Assembly: GCA_026004735.1 (NCBI GenBank)
Contig: BPJS01000001.1
Location: 1-64,000, forward strand
Origin: Isosphaeraceae bacterium
GTDB taxonomy: Bacteria; Planctomycetota; Planctomycetia; Isosphaerales; Isosphaeraceae
Direction: 5' to 3'
DNA length: 64,000 nt
The position numbers were made by a program, and so were the translations under genes. Below the pieces are notes generated by a model. It searched no databases and had not been told where the DNA came from. It saw only the letters and a list, made by a program, of their open reading frames with translations. Position 1 is the first letter of the stretch. The number at the start of each line of letters is the position of its first letter. This document shows positions 52,119 to 60,643 of the stretch, one piece after another.

Positions 52119-53168
52119 ATGCGCGTCTTCCTGGCCGGCTACCCCGGCGAAATGGGCGGGGCCAACACCGAGGCCTGGCACACCGTCAAGCTGTGGCGAC
52201 GGGCCGGCCTCGACGTCCACCTGATCCCCACCTGGGGTTTCGACGACCGCTGGCGGGCGCGGCTCGACGCGCTGGGCTGCGTCACCCACCCGACCCGGCC
52301 CGACGACCTCGAACGCGTCCCCGGCCTGGCCGGCTCGCCGGTGGTCGGCTTCTGCAACGGCGAGTTCCTGACGCACGCCCACCGCTTCCGGGCCTTGGGC
52401 TGCCCGCTCGTCTGGGCCAACTGCATGACCTTCCTGTTCGACCACGAGAAGAAGGCCTTCGCCGACCACGGCCCCGCCGACGCCTTCGTCTTCCAGTCCG
52501 ACTTCCAGCGGATGCAGTTGGAGCCGCAACTCGCCCCGCTCGGCTACGACAAGGCGACCGGCCACCTGATCCGCGGCGCGTTCGACCTCGACGAGTGGGA
52601 GTTCCGCCCCCGCCCGCACGGCAAGCACGAGCCGTTCGTGGTCGGCCGGGTCGCGCGGCCCGACGCCGACAAGTGGTCGTCGAACACCTGGCGGATCTAC
52701 GACCGCGTCGCCTACCGCCACCGGCAGGCCCTGGTCATGGGCGTGGACGAGCGGACCCTGGCCAAGCTCGGCCCGCCGCCGCCGTGGGCCAGCATCCTGC
52801 GGCCGATGGCCATCCCCACGCCGCAGTTCTTCGCCACGCTCCACTGCCTGCTGCCGGTCAACGGCGGGGCGCGGGAGAACTGGCCCCGCGCCGGGCTGGA
52901 GGCGTTCGCCGCCGGCGTGCCCGTCGTCGCCCAGAACGACTGGGGCTGGAAGGAGATGATCGAGCACGGCGTCACCGGCCTCCTCGGCGACTGCGACGAG
53001 GAACTCGCCCACCACGCCGCCACCCTCGCCTACGACGAGGACCTGCGCATGAAGCTCGTTCACGCCGCCCGCGAGAAGCTGGTCACCGAGTTCGCCAACC
53101 CGGAGGTGCTGGCCGCCGCCTGGGTCAAGCTGTTCCAGGGAGTCCACCGTGTTCGTGCAGCGGCTTGA
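52119..53168 (+). CDS. Glycosyltransferase, GT4-like
   Basis: A 349-residue protein starting MRVFLAGYPGEMGGANTEAWHTVKLWRRAGLDVHL, with GGAGG 5-9 bp before the ATG. The start PGEMGGAN is the GT-B donor-site glycine loop; the later DKWSSNTWRIYDRV, LPVNGGARENWPRAGLEAFAAGVPVVAQNDWGWKEMIEHGVTGLL is the GT4 donor-binding ExxxxxxE region (E of GLE and of WKEM). It would transfer a sugar from a nucleotide donor. It lies 11 bp after the Ser-rich surface protein and overlaps the next gene, so a joint role in glycosylating that protein or phage DNA/receptor is likely. Intact. Confidence 0.85.
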   Translation: MRVFLAGYPGEMGGANTEAWHTVKLWRRAGLDVHLIPTWGFDDRWRARLDALGCVTHPTRPDDLERVPGLAGSPVVGFCNGEFLTHAHRFRALGCPLVWANCMTFLFDHEKKAFADHGPADAFVFQSDFQRMQLEPQLAPLGYDKATGHLIRGAFDLDEWEFRPRPHGKHEPFVVGRVARPDADKWSSNTWRIYDRVAYRHRQALVMGVDERTLAKLGPPPPWASILRPMAIPTPQFFATLHCLLPVNGGARENWPRAGLEAFAAGVPVVAQNDWGWKEMIEHGVTGLLGDCDEELAHHAATLAYDEDLRMKLVHAAREKLVTEFANPEVLAAAWVKLFQGVHRVRAAA

Positions 53169-54484
53169 CGACCGCGAGAAGGCGGCGTTGTACGACACGG
53201 CTTCGCGGGCCGCCGCAGTTCTGAACGCCCTCGGCCACCCGTGGTGGCTGTCGCACGGCTCGCTGCTGGGGGCCTGGCGACACCGCGACATCACCCCGTG
53301 GGGCGACGACCTCGACTTGGCCTTCCCCCGTGACCACGTTCGGGAAGTCGAGGCCGCGGCCATCTCACGCGGCTGGGCGATTCGCCCGGCTCGGGCCGTT
53401 CCTGGCCAAGGTGTGGGATCCCAAGGCCGCGATTTACCGCAGCGGCCATCGGTGGACTTGGCCGTTCTTCGACCTGACGCTCTACGACACGTTCGAGAAC
53501 CTCATCCTCATCGAGTTCGGCAAATGCACCCGCGTTCATAGCTTCCGGCGGGATGACCTGCTGCCGACGCGACTCCACCCGTTTGGCCCGCTATCGTTGC
53601 CGATCCCGCACCGGCCGGAGGTCGTGCTGAGGGTCTACCAGCCAGAGTGGGACACCTGGCCGGTCTCCAGTGTCTTCTGCCACCGTCACGAGACACTCTA
53701 CCCCGAGCCGCGTGAACGCATCGCGATCACCGCGTTGGCCCGCCGCTTCCCGCTGTTCAATATCCCCGGAGTGAACCCGCCGATGAAGCTCGCCGCCCTC
53801 TGCTGCACGTTCCACCGGCCGCACCTGCTCGGCCAGTTGGTCGAATCGTTCCTCCGTCAGGACTACCCGCGCTACTTGCGGGAACTCGTCATCCTCGACG
53901 ACGCCGGCCAGTACGAGAACCAGGCCGGCGAAGGCTGGCGGCTGATCTCGCTGCCGGCCCGGTTCCGCACGCTCGGCGAGAAGCGGAACGCCTGCGCCGC
54001 GCTCGCCTCGCCCGACGCCGAAGGCTTCCTCGTTGCCGATGATGACGACGTCTACCTGCCGCACTGGTTCTCGACCCAAGCCGAGGCGTTGAAGCGGGCC
54101 GACTGGTCGCAGCCGTCGCTGGTGCTGCTCGCCCACGGAGACGGGCTGAAGGAGCACGACACCGGCGGACTGTACCACGGCGGCTGGGCGCTGCGCCGGG
54201 AGGCCTTCGACCGGGTGCGCGGCTACGCGGCCCTCAACAACGGCGAGGACCAGGACCTGGCCCGGCGGCTGAACGACGTGCCAGGGTGTCCGTCTGCGAC
54301 CCGTGCGAGTTCGCCCGGCCGTTCTACCACTACCGCGTCGACACCGGCAGCTACCACCTGAGCCACCTCGACGACGCCGGCTACCGCGACCTCGGCAAGA
54401 AGACCACCAAGGGCAAGCACAAGCTCCAGCCCGGCTGGCCGCAGCGACTTCACCAGGCTGCCGGTCGTCAAGCGGTTCACTTGA
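53149..54484 (+). CDS. LicD-like domain fused to GT2 glycosyltransferase (about three frameshifts)
   Basis: It starts with GTG at 53149 (MFVQRLDDREKAALYDTASRAAAVLNALGHPWWLSHGSLLGAWRHRDITPWGDDLDLAF); SLLGAWRHRDITPWGDDLDL is the LicD signature of phosphotransferases acting on sugars. An extra base near 53385 shifts the frame. From 53783 an ATG begins MKLAALCCTFHRPHLLGQLVESFLRQDYPRYLRELVILDDAGQYENQ, a GT2 start, with VADDDDVYLPHWF (DxD metal site) and YAALNNGEDQDLARRL. There is no stop between them, so one fused protein results. Near 54280 one base is missing and near 54440 one is extra before the end at 54484. The function is sugar transfer; the acceptor is unknown. Confidence 0.72.
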
Positions 54485-54516
54485 CGGCCCCGCACGTCTC
54501 CCACCGCGACGGCCTG

Positions 54517-55448
54517 ATGCCGGTCGAGTTGATCGGCCCGGTCCACGCCCCCGGCCGCGACGGCCCGACCAACGGCATGTACGCCCTGCAGAAGGAACTC
54601 CGCAAGCGGATCGCCGCCGGGCTGGACTGGCTGTCGATCAAGTCCGCTGCCCGCGAGCGACGGCGCGCATGCCCTGGTTCTGGCACTGGGACGACCGCCG
54701 CTACGCCGTCTGGTGGGACTCCGAGGGCCGGCCGTTCGTGCAGGGCCCCAACATGCTCTTCACCTACTCGTGGAAGCCCCGCATCGACGCCGAGGAACGC
54801 GGCCTGCTCGACGCCGCGAACTGCCGGGCCATGTTCTGCCACAGCGACTGGTACCGCGACCTGATCGCTCGCAACCGCGGCCCGGCGAACACCGCGCCCA
54901 TCGTCGCCTGGCCGTACCCCATCGACCCGTGGCCCGGCGAACCGCTGCCGGACGAGTACGACCTGCTGATCTACTCCAAGAACGGTCATCGACCCGGCCT
55001 GCTCGAACACCTGTGCGAGGTCTTCCCCCGGCACGTCGTACTGCACTACGGCCAGTACAAGCGGGAGCAGTTGTTCGAGGCCGCCCGCCGGTCACGGGCT
55101 TGCGCCTACCTGGCCGACGACGACCACGGCCCTCTCGCCCTCCAGGAGATCCTGCTGGCCGGCTGCCCGGTGGTCGGCGTCCGCACCGGGGCACCGTTCA
55201 TCCATGACGGCGTCACCGGCGTCTTCGTGGATCGGCTGCCGCCCGGTGCGAAGTGCGTCAAGAACGACGCGGACGAGGCGGCCCTGGTGACGTTCGTGAA
55301 TGCGTTGCAATCACTCCAGAACCGGGATCGCATGCACGTCCGAGAGTCCGCCACGACGGCCTTCCATCCGGTGGCGATCGTCGATGGGCTACTCAAGCAA
55401 CTGGAACGGACCCGTCGTCATTCCGAAGAGGGGGCGGCTCGCCCGTGA
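54517..55448 (+). CDS. Glycosyltransferase, GT4-like, second (two frameshifts)
   Basis: It starts MPVELIGPVHAPGRDGPTNGMYALQKELRKRIAAGLDWLSIKS, then continues LPASDGA and MPWFWHWDDRRYAVWWDSEGRPFVQGPNMLFTYSWKPRIDAEERG after two +1 changes near 54640-54670. Donor region: LEHLCEVFPRHVVLHYGQYKREQLFEAARRSRACAYLADDDHGPLALQEILLAGCPVVGVRTGAPFIHDGVTGVFV, in which ALQEILLAGCPVVG carries the GT4 glutamate. This is the last phage gene. It probably completes a sugar chain started by the two upstream enzymes. Confidence 0.78.
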
Positions 55449-55717
55449 CCAACCGGACGGTTGGCCGCTCGGGAGCGAGGCCGACAAGGCTATAACCCGA
55501 ACGTGGGAACAGGCCAGAGACACCGAGAGTTTCCCCGACCCATCCAGGCAAGCGGTGCTGGTCCTGTCTCCATCCCAGCATGGGGAGAGACAACGGCAGA
55601 GACTCGGGTGACGTAAACCCTTGCGGAGATTGGCGTAAAACGCGGAGGTGAGGCGATGAAAGTCTCCGCCCCGGCGTGAACCGCCGGGTCGGAAAGTTGC
55701 TTGGAGCGTTGGGTCAG
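55449..55717. other. Non-coding DNA between phage genes and tRNA genes
   Basis: About 270 bp without a convincing gene. The composition changes near 55500-55700 (more A/T, TAACCC and GTAAAC words). This may be the right junction of the element, since the first tRNA gene follows. I find no clear repeat of the tRNA 3-prime end elsewhere in the window. Confidence 0.4.
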
Positions 55718-55791
55718 TACCCCCGGCAGGATTCGAACCTGCGACCGTGGGATTAGAAATCCCATGCTCTATCCGGCTGAGCTACGGGGGC
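55718..55791 (-). tRNA. tRNA-Arg (anticodon UCU)
   Basis: The 74-nt minus-strand gene folds into a cloverleaf: acceptor GCCCCCG/CGGGGGU, D arm GCTCAGCCGGATAGAGC, anticodon stem TGGGA/TCCCA with loop TTTCTAA (anticodon TCT) and T arm GCAGGTTCGAATCCTGC. Discriminator A. It reads AGA codons, rare in GC-rich genomes. It lies next to the end of the prophage, a common integration target. Confidence 0.95.
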
Positions 55792-55814
55792 GTGGCGCGC
55801 CGAGGCCGGCGTCA

Positions 55815-55888
55815 TGCGCCCGACAGGATTCGAACCTGTGACCTGCGGTTTAGGAAACCGCTGCTCTATCCACCTGAGCTACGGGCGC
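55815..55888 (-). tRNA. tRNA-Arg (anticodon CCU)
   Basis: A 74-nt cloverleaf: acceptor GCGCCCG/CGGGCGC, D arm GCTCAGGTGGATAGAGC, anticodon stem GCGGT/ACCGC with loop TTCCTAA (anticodon CCT), T arm ACAGGTTCGAATCCTGT, discriminator A. It reads AGG. It is 23 bp upstream (in transcription) of the UCU gene, so the two are probably co-transcribed leftwards. Confidence 0.95.
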
Positions 55889-56056
55889 TTGGGGGGATGA
55901 AACGGTGCCGCAATTGTCGGCCAGCGAGAGTCTGATCGTCAATTGCGTCGTGCGCGAGGATCGGCCGGCGCGGGAACGGGTCCGGGTTGCATCGGCGGGC
56001 AGATCGGCCATGCTGGAATTGTGGAGGAATTCCCAAACGGAGGCGAGCGACGCGCA

Positions 56057-56833
56057 ATGGCCGAGCCGCGGGTGGCCGTGGTGACGGGTGGGGGCCGGGG
56101 GATCGGCCGGGGGATTGTGCTCGAGCTGGCGCGGCTGGGTCTGCGGATCGGGGTCAACTATCGGTCGGATTGCGACGCGGCCCGGGGAACCTGCGCCGAG
56201 GCGATCGAGCGGGGAGCGGCCGCGGCGGTCCCGCTCCAGGCTGACATTTCCGACCTGAGCGCAGGGTCTCACCTCGTCGAGAGGGTGCTCGACGCCTTCG
56301 GACGCATCGACGTCTGGGTCCACAACGCCGGCGTGGCGCCCCGGCAGCGGCGCGACCTGCTTGAAACCACGCCCGAAAGCTGGGACGACGTCCTGAACAC
56401 GAACCTCCGTGGACCGTTTTTTCTGACTCAGGCGGTCGCGCGGGCCATGCGCAGCCACCCCGAACCGGAGCAGGCCGACCGCCAGATTCACTTCATCACA
56501 TCGGTTTCGGCGATCTTCGCCAGCGTCCAGCGGGGCGAGTACTGCGTGGCCAAGGCGGGACTGAGCATGGTGGCCCGGCTGTTCGCCATAAGGCTGGCGG
56601 CCGAAGGGATCCGCGTCTTTGAGATCCGTCCGGGGATCATTCGGACCGACATGACCGCGCCGGTCGCGGCCGCCTATCAGGCGCGGATTGACGCCGGCCT
56701 GCTGCCGATCGCGCGGATCGGAGAGCCGGCGGAGGTGGGCCGAGCCGTTGCCGCGGTCGTCGCGGGCGGACTACCGTATGCGACCGGTTCGGTCATCGAG
56801 ATCGATGGAGGCATGCATCTACGACGGCTGTGA
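56057..56833 (+). CDS. Short-chain dehydrogenase (3-oxoacyl-ACP reductase-like)
   Basis: A 258-residue SDR starting MAEPRVAVVTGGGRGIGRGIVLELARLG; the NAD(P) motif is TGGGRGIG (residues about 10-17). NAG at VWVHNAGVAP, catalytic Ser in HFITSVSAIFAS, and the YxxxK active site in GEYCVAKAGLSMVARLFA. The C-terminal RPGIIRTDM and SVIEIDGGMHLRR match the FabG-like group. It reduces a keto group using NAD(P)H; the substrate is unknown. An upstream in-frame start was rejected because a GGAGG-like site (CGGAGGCGA) stands before 56057. Chromosomal neighbour, outside the phage. Confidence 0.9.
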   Translation: MAEPRVAVVTGGGRGIGRGIVLELARLGLRIGVNYRSDCDAARGTCAEAIERGAAAAVPLQADISDLSAGSHLVERVLDAFGRIDVWVHNAGVAPRQRRDLLETTPESWDDVLNTNLRGPFFLTQAVARAMRSHPEPEQADRQIHFITSVSAIFASVQRGEYCVAKAGLSMVARLFAIRLAAEGIRVFEIRPGIIRTDMTAPVAAAYQARIDAGLLPIARIGEPAEVGRAVAAVVAGGLPYATGSVIEIDGGMHLRRL

Positions 56834-56980
56834 CGATCGGATGGATGATCGCAGGTGCAAAATGGTGTGGGCGGCCGGCCGCTGCGTCGCACGGGGCCAG
56901 TTGACTCGTACAATCGGACAGACCGGGGCGTGGGTCGGTTGCGGCGTGCGCGCCGGGCGGGGCGTGCAGGTAGCGATGCG

Positions 56981-59900
56981 ATGAGCCAGAGTGCGACAGA
57001 CGGCGGAACTCCTTCCGGAGGCGGTTCTCAGGTCCACCGGATCAGCGGCTATCAACTGCTTGAGCCGCTTGGCGCCGGGGGGATGAGCAACGTCTACCGG
57101 GCCGTGCACCGGGACAGCGGCGCGATCGTTGCCGTCAAGGTCTTGCCGCGGTCGCTGGCCCGGAACGCGACGATGTTGCAGCGGTTTCTCCGCGAGGCCC
57201 GGGTGGCACAGACGCTGATCGACCCGCACATCGTGGAAATCCTCGACCGGGGCTGCGAGGACGGCCGTTATTTCATCGTGCTCGAGTATCTGCCGGGGGG
57301 CGACCTGTCGGAGCGGGTGCGGGTCAACGGCCCGCTCCGACCGCATGAGGCGGTGGCCGTCGTCGAGCAGGTGGCGCGAGGACTGAGGCACGCCGCCGAG
57401 CAAAATCTGATCCATCGTGACATCAAGCCGGCCAATATCCTGATCGGGCCGGACGGTCGGGCCAAGATTGCCGATCTGGGGCTGGCCCTGCGGCTTGAGG
57501 AAGAGGATGTCCGGGTCACACGGGATGGGATGACCGTCGGCACCGTGGACTACATGGCTCCCGAGCAGGCACGCGACAGCCGGGCCTGCAGCGTGCGCAG
57601 CGACATTTACTCGCTGGGTTGCACGCTCTACTACTTATTGACTGGCGAGCCGCCGTACCCCGGCGGCGACGTGGCCGACAAGCTCCGCCGCCACACGTTT
57701 GAGCCGCCGCCCGACCCCCGCCGGCTCAATCCCGCGGTTCCCGAGCCCTTGGCTCGGCTGACCATGCGGATGATGAACAAGGACCCGGCCCAGCGGTTTG
57801 CCGACTACGACCAACTGCTCGCGGCCTTGGCGGCGCTGCTGAGGCTGGCCCCATCCCGCGTGGGCGAAGCGATCCGGGACGACACGGACGCGCCGGGGCT
57901 GATCTCGCCGCGTGGTCCGCTCGGCACCACACCCAGAGGTGCCGGCAACGCCGCGGCTGTCCCCCCGCTTCCAGAGTCGATTTCCTCGGCCCGAGCGGCT
58001 TCGATGGAGCCGGAGTCCGCCGACTCCGCAGAGCCAGGCTGGCTGGCCGCCTCCGATTCTCCCCCCTGGCCGGTGGAACCGTCCCACGTCCAGAAAGACC
58101 TGTCGGAGCGGCAGATCCGCTGGTTGCGGCTGGGGCTGGCAGCGGTGGTTCTGGCGGTCGCGGCGGTCGGGGCTCGGCATTTAGTTCAGCGAATCGGGTG
58201 GGGCGATCAGCCGGTTCCGCTCGCGGAACGAGACGAGAACGCCGGGGGCAGGACCGACGTCACGGCAGGGCCGGCCGCGGTGATTCTGGACGTACCGGCG
58301 CGACCCGTCGCGGTCGCGGCGGCCGAGCCGCCGTGGACCGAACCAGTCACGGCTCCGGCCGCACCCCGAGCGCGGCGATCGGCTGATCCAGCCGCCTGGA
58401 CGGCACTGGGGTTGGGCGATCTGGAGCCGCCGGCGGCGACAGCCCCGCCGACGCCGATCGTGGCCGTGCGGCGGCTGGCCGCGGATCGGACGCGATATGC
58501 CCAGTCCTCGGTGCGCAAGGGTCTGGATCGGCTCTCGGGCACGGTCGAGCTGGCCGACGATGGACCGTTTTTCCAGAGCGATCTGCGGCTCAGTGCGGGA
58601 TCGGCCGCTCCACGGCGGATCGCGGCGGCGGAGGGTTTCCGTCCAATGATCGTCTTGGACGGCGGAAGCGGAGCCTCGGGGCGGGGGCGAACGACGGCCG
58701 TGGCTCTGGTCGATCGGCGGCTGGAGCTGGTGGGGGTGGATCTGGTGATCGACGCCCGTTCGCTTGACGCGCAACCGCTGGCGCTGTTTCGAGTCGAACG
58801 CGGCGGCTCGCTGCTGCTCAGGGATTGCACGGTGACGGTCGAGGCGGCTGACGGCTTGGCGCCGCGGATTGCGCTGTTCGAGGCGGGCGGTATGGGCCAG
58901 GGAGTGGTGACGCTTGATCGAACGCTCGTGCGGGTCGCCGGCCAGGTGGTGCCGGCTCGACTGGCCGAAGGCGGCCAACTGGTCGCCTGGGATTCGTTTC
59001 TTCTGGCTCCGACTCAACCGCTGATCGAACTGGCCGGGGGTGCGGGTGAGCGGGACCGGCGCGCGGTCTGGATCGGTACGACCGCGGTGACAGGTGCCGG
59101 CTGGGTGGAGGGTTCGGACGGGCAACCGTTGATCTGGCGCGCGGCCGGGTGCACGCTCGTAAATTTGGGCCAGCACGAGCCGACATCCCTGGCGGGACTG
59201 GACTGGAAGGGCATCGACAACCGGTTTGCCGGCGACGACCCGCCCGCGGGCGAGGTTGGCCCTCAGTGGATCGAATTGAAGAATCCGCCGCCGATGGCCA
59301 GCCTGAACGCCTGGGCGTCGAGCGAAGCTGTGATGGCCGCCCTGGGTCTGCCGGTGGAGACCGACGCGGCACAACCTCGACCCGGCCTTCGGGAGTGGAC
59401 CCTGGGCCGATTCGAGCAGGAGCCACCCCAGCCTCCAGAGCCGGTGCCAGGTCCGGCGCTGGAGTTCGACGCCGACGATCCGGCCTTCCAGGGTGATTTG
59501 GGCCGATTTCTGGCCGAACGGGCTGAGGGGCAAGCGATCCGGGTCCGGGTCCACGGAGCCGGCCAGAAGTGGATGACGCCGATCCGGCTCCAGCCGGGCA
59601 CGCGGCTGGCGATCGAGGTCCAACAACCGCTCGGCTCCACCAACCAGCCGCCGCTGGTCTGGACGCCGATCGAGCAAGCCGCAGCCGATGCCCTGATCTC
59701 AGGCCGCAACGTCGAGCTGATTCTGCGTGGCGCCCGGCTTAAGCGGGACGCAGCGCCCGCCTTACGCGCATTGATTCGGATCGAGCAGGGCCGGCTTGCC
59801 GTCGAGGATAGCTGGCTGACCGCGGCCAGCGAGGTCGAACCGGGCGGCGGGGATCTGGTCGTCCTGGTCGGCGAAGGAACCCGGCCGCTGAGCGACGGGG

Positions 59901-60643
59901 GGGCTGGCCCGGTGGCCTGGATTCGCCGGTCGGTTCTCGTGACCGGGGGCACGGCGGTGACGGCCCGGTTGGGTCGGGGCGCGGTTGTCGTCGAGAACTG
60001 CGCGGTTGCAGCAGGCCGGGCGGCCTTCGACCTGGAACCGGCCGACGGCGCCAGCCCAGACCGGTTTGCCGCGGATCTGAGGCTCGATCGCTGCACGATC
60101 GTCGCGGAGCGCGACGTGGTCCGGCTGGGTCCCTGGTCCGGCCCCGCTGCACCGGAACGACCTTGGGTCGTGGAAAGCCATGCCTGCGCGTTTCTCGATC
60201 CATTCAACCGTGGGACAGCCCCGTCGACCGTGGCGTTGCTTCGAGCCGATGAGCTGGCGCTGGCGCGGGGGGTTCTGATCTGGCAATCCGACGCAGACGG
60301 GTTCGATCTGGGCAGTCTGCTGGCGGTCGGCCAGGAGGATCCGCTGCCGATCTCGTTTCGCGACGCGGGGCGGGGCTGGTCGGAGTTTTGGGGGAGCGCG
60401 CATGTGGTGCATCCTCGGTCCGCCAGCGCTCTGGTGCGGCTGGCGGGGGCGCCGCTGGAACCGGGCGACTATGTTGCCGACGATTTGCGTCTGGTGCCGG
60501 TGGCCGAGGGCTTCTCGATCGACCTGGGAGCCGATGCCGACGCCCTGGGCCTAGCGCCGGCATCGCCGGTGCGGCGGCCACCAAACCGGAACCGCCCCGC
60601 ACCTCGTCTGGATGGGCCGGGCATGCCGGCGCGGGCGCCATGA
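56981..60643 (+). CDS. Membrane-anchored Ser/Thr protein kinase with long extracytoplasmic region
   Basis: A 1220-residue protein. Kinase domain about residues 23-290: glycine loop LGAGGMSNVYRAVHR, VAVKVLPRSLAR (Lys), IVLEYLPGGDLSERV, catalytic LIHRDIKPANIL, metal-binding IADLGLALRLEEED, VGTVDYMAPEQA and SDIYSLGCTLYYLLTG. This is a PknB-type eukaryotic-like kinase. A single membrane span is at about residues 377-403 (LRLGLAAVVLAVAAVGARHLV). The remaining 800 residues have beta-helix-like repeats (LLLRDCTVTVEAADG, VVVENCAVAAGRAAF, RLDRCTIVAERDVV). It could sense a surface signal. Starts before this ATG were rejected for lack of a ribosome site; the end overlaps the next gene by 4 bp. Confidence 0.88.
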   Translation: MSQSATDGGTPSGGGSQVHRISGYQLLEPLGAGGMSNVYRAVHRDSGAIVAVKVLPRSLARNATMLQRFLREARVAQTLIDPHIVEILDRGCEDGRYFIVLEYLPGGDLSERVRVNGPLRPHEAVAVVEQVARGLRHAAEQNLIHRDIKPANILIGPDGRAKIADLGLALRLEEEDVRVTRDGMTVGTVDYMAPEQARDSRACSVRSDIYSLGCTLYYLLTGEPPYPGGDVADKLRRHTFEPPPDPRRLNPAVPEPLARLTMRMMNKDPAQRFADYDQLLAALAALLRLAPSRVGEAIRDDTDAPGLISPRGPLGTTPRGAGNAAAVPPLPESISSARAASMEPESADSAEPGWLAASDSPPWPVEPSHVQKDLSERQIRWLRLGLAAVVLAVAAVGARHLVQRIGWGDQPVPLAERDENAGGRTDVTAGPAAVILDVPARPVAVAAAEPPWTEPVTAPAAPRARRSADPAAWTALGLGDLEPPAATAPPTPIVAVRRLAADRTRYAQSSVRKGLDRLSGTVELADDGPFFQSDLRLSAGSAAPRRIAAAEGFRPMIVLDGGSGASGRGRTTAVALVDRRLELVGVDLVIDARSLDAQPLALFRVERGGSLLLRDCTVTVEAADGLAPRIALFEAGGMGQGVVTLDRTLVRVAGQVVPARLAEGGQLVAWDSFLLAPTQPLIELAGGAGERDRRAVWIGTTAVTGAGWVEGSDGQPLIWRAAGCTLVNLGQHEPTSLAGLDWKGIDNRFAGDDPPAGEVGPQWIELKNPPPMASLNAWASSEAVMAALGLPVETDAAQPRPGLREWTLGRFEQEPPQPPEPVPGPALEFDADDPAFQGDLGRFLAERAEGQAIRVRVHGAGQKWMTPIRLQPGTRLAIEVQQPLGSTNQPPLVWTPIEQAAADALISGRNVELILRGARLKRDAAPALRALIRIEQGRLAVEDSWLTAASEVEPGGGDLVVLVGEGTRPLSDGGAGPVAWIRRSVLVTGGTAVTARLGRGAVVVENCAVAAGRAAFDLEPADGASPDRFAADLRLDRCTIVAERDVVRLGPWSGPAAPERPWVVESHACAFLDPFNRGTAPSTVALLRADELALARGVLIWQSDADGFDLGSLLAVGQEDPLPISFRDAGRGWSEFWGSAHVVHPRSASALVRLAGAPLEPGDYVADDLRLVPVAEGFSIDLGADADALGLAPASPVRRPPNRNRPAPRLDGPGMPARAP

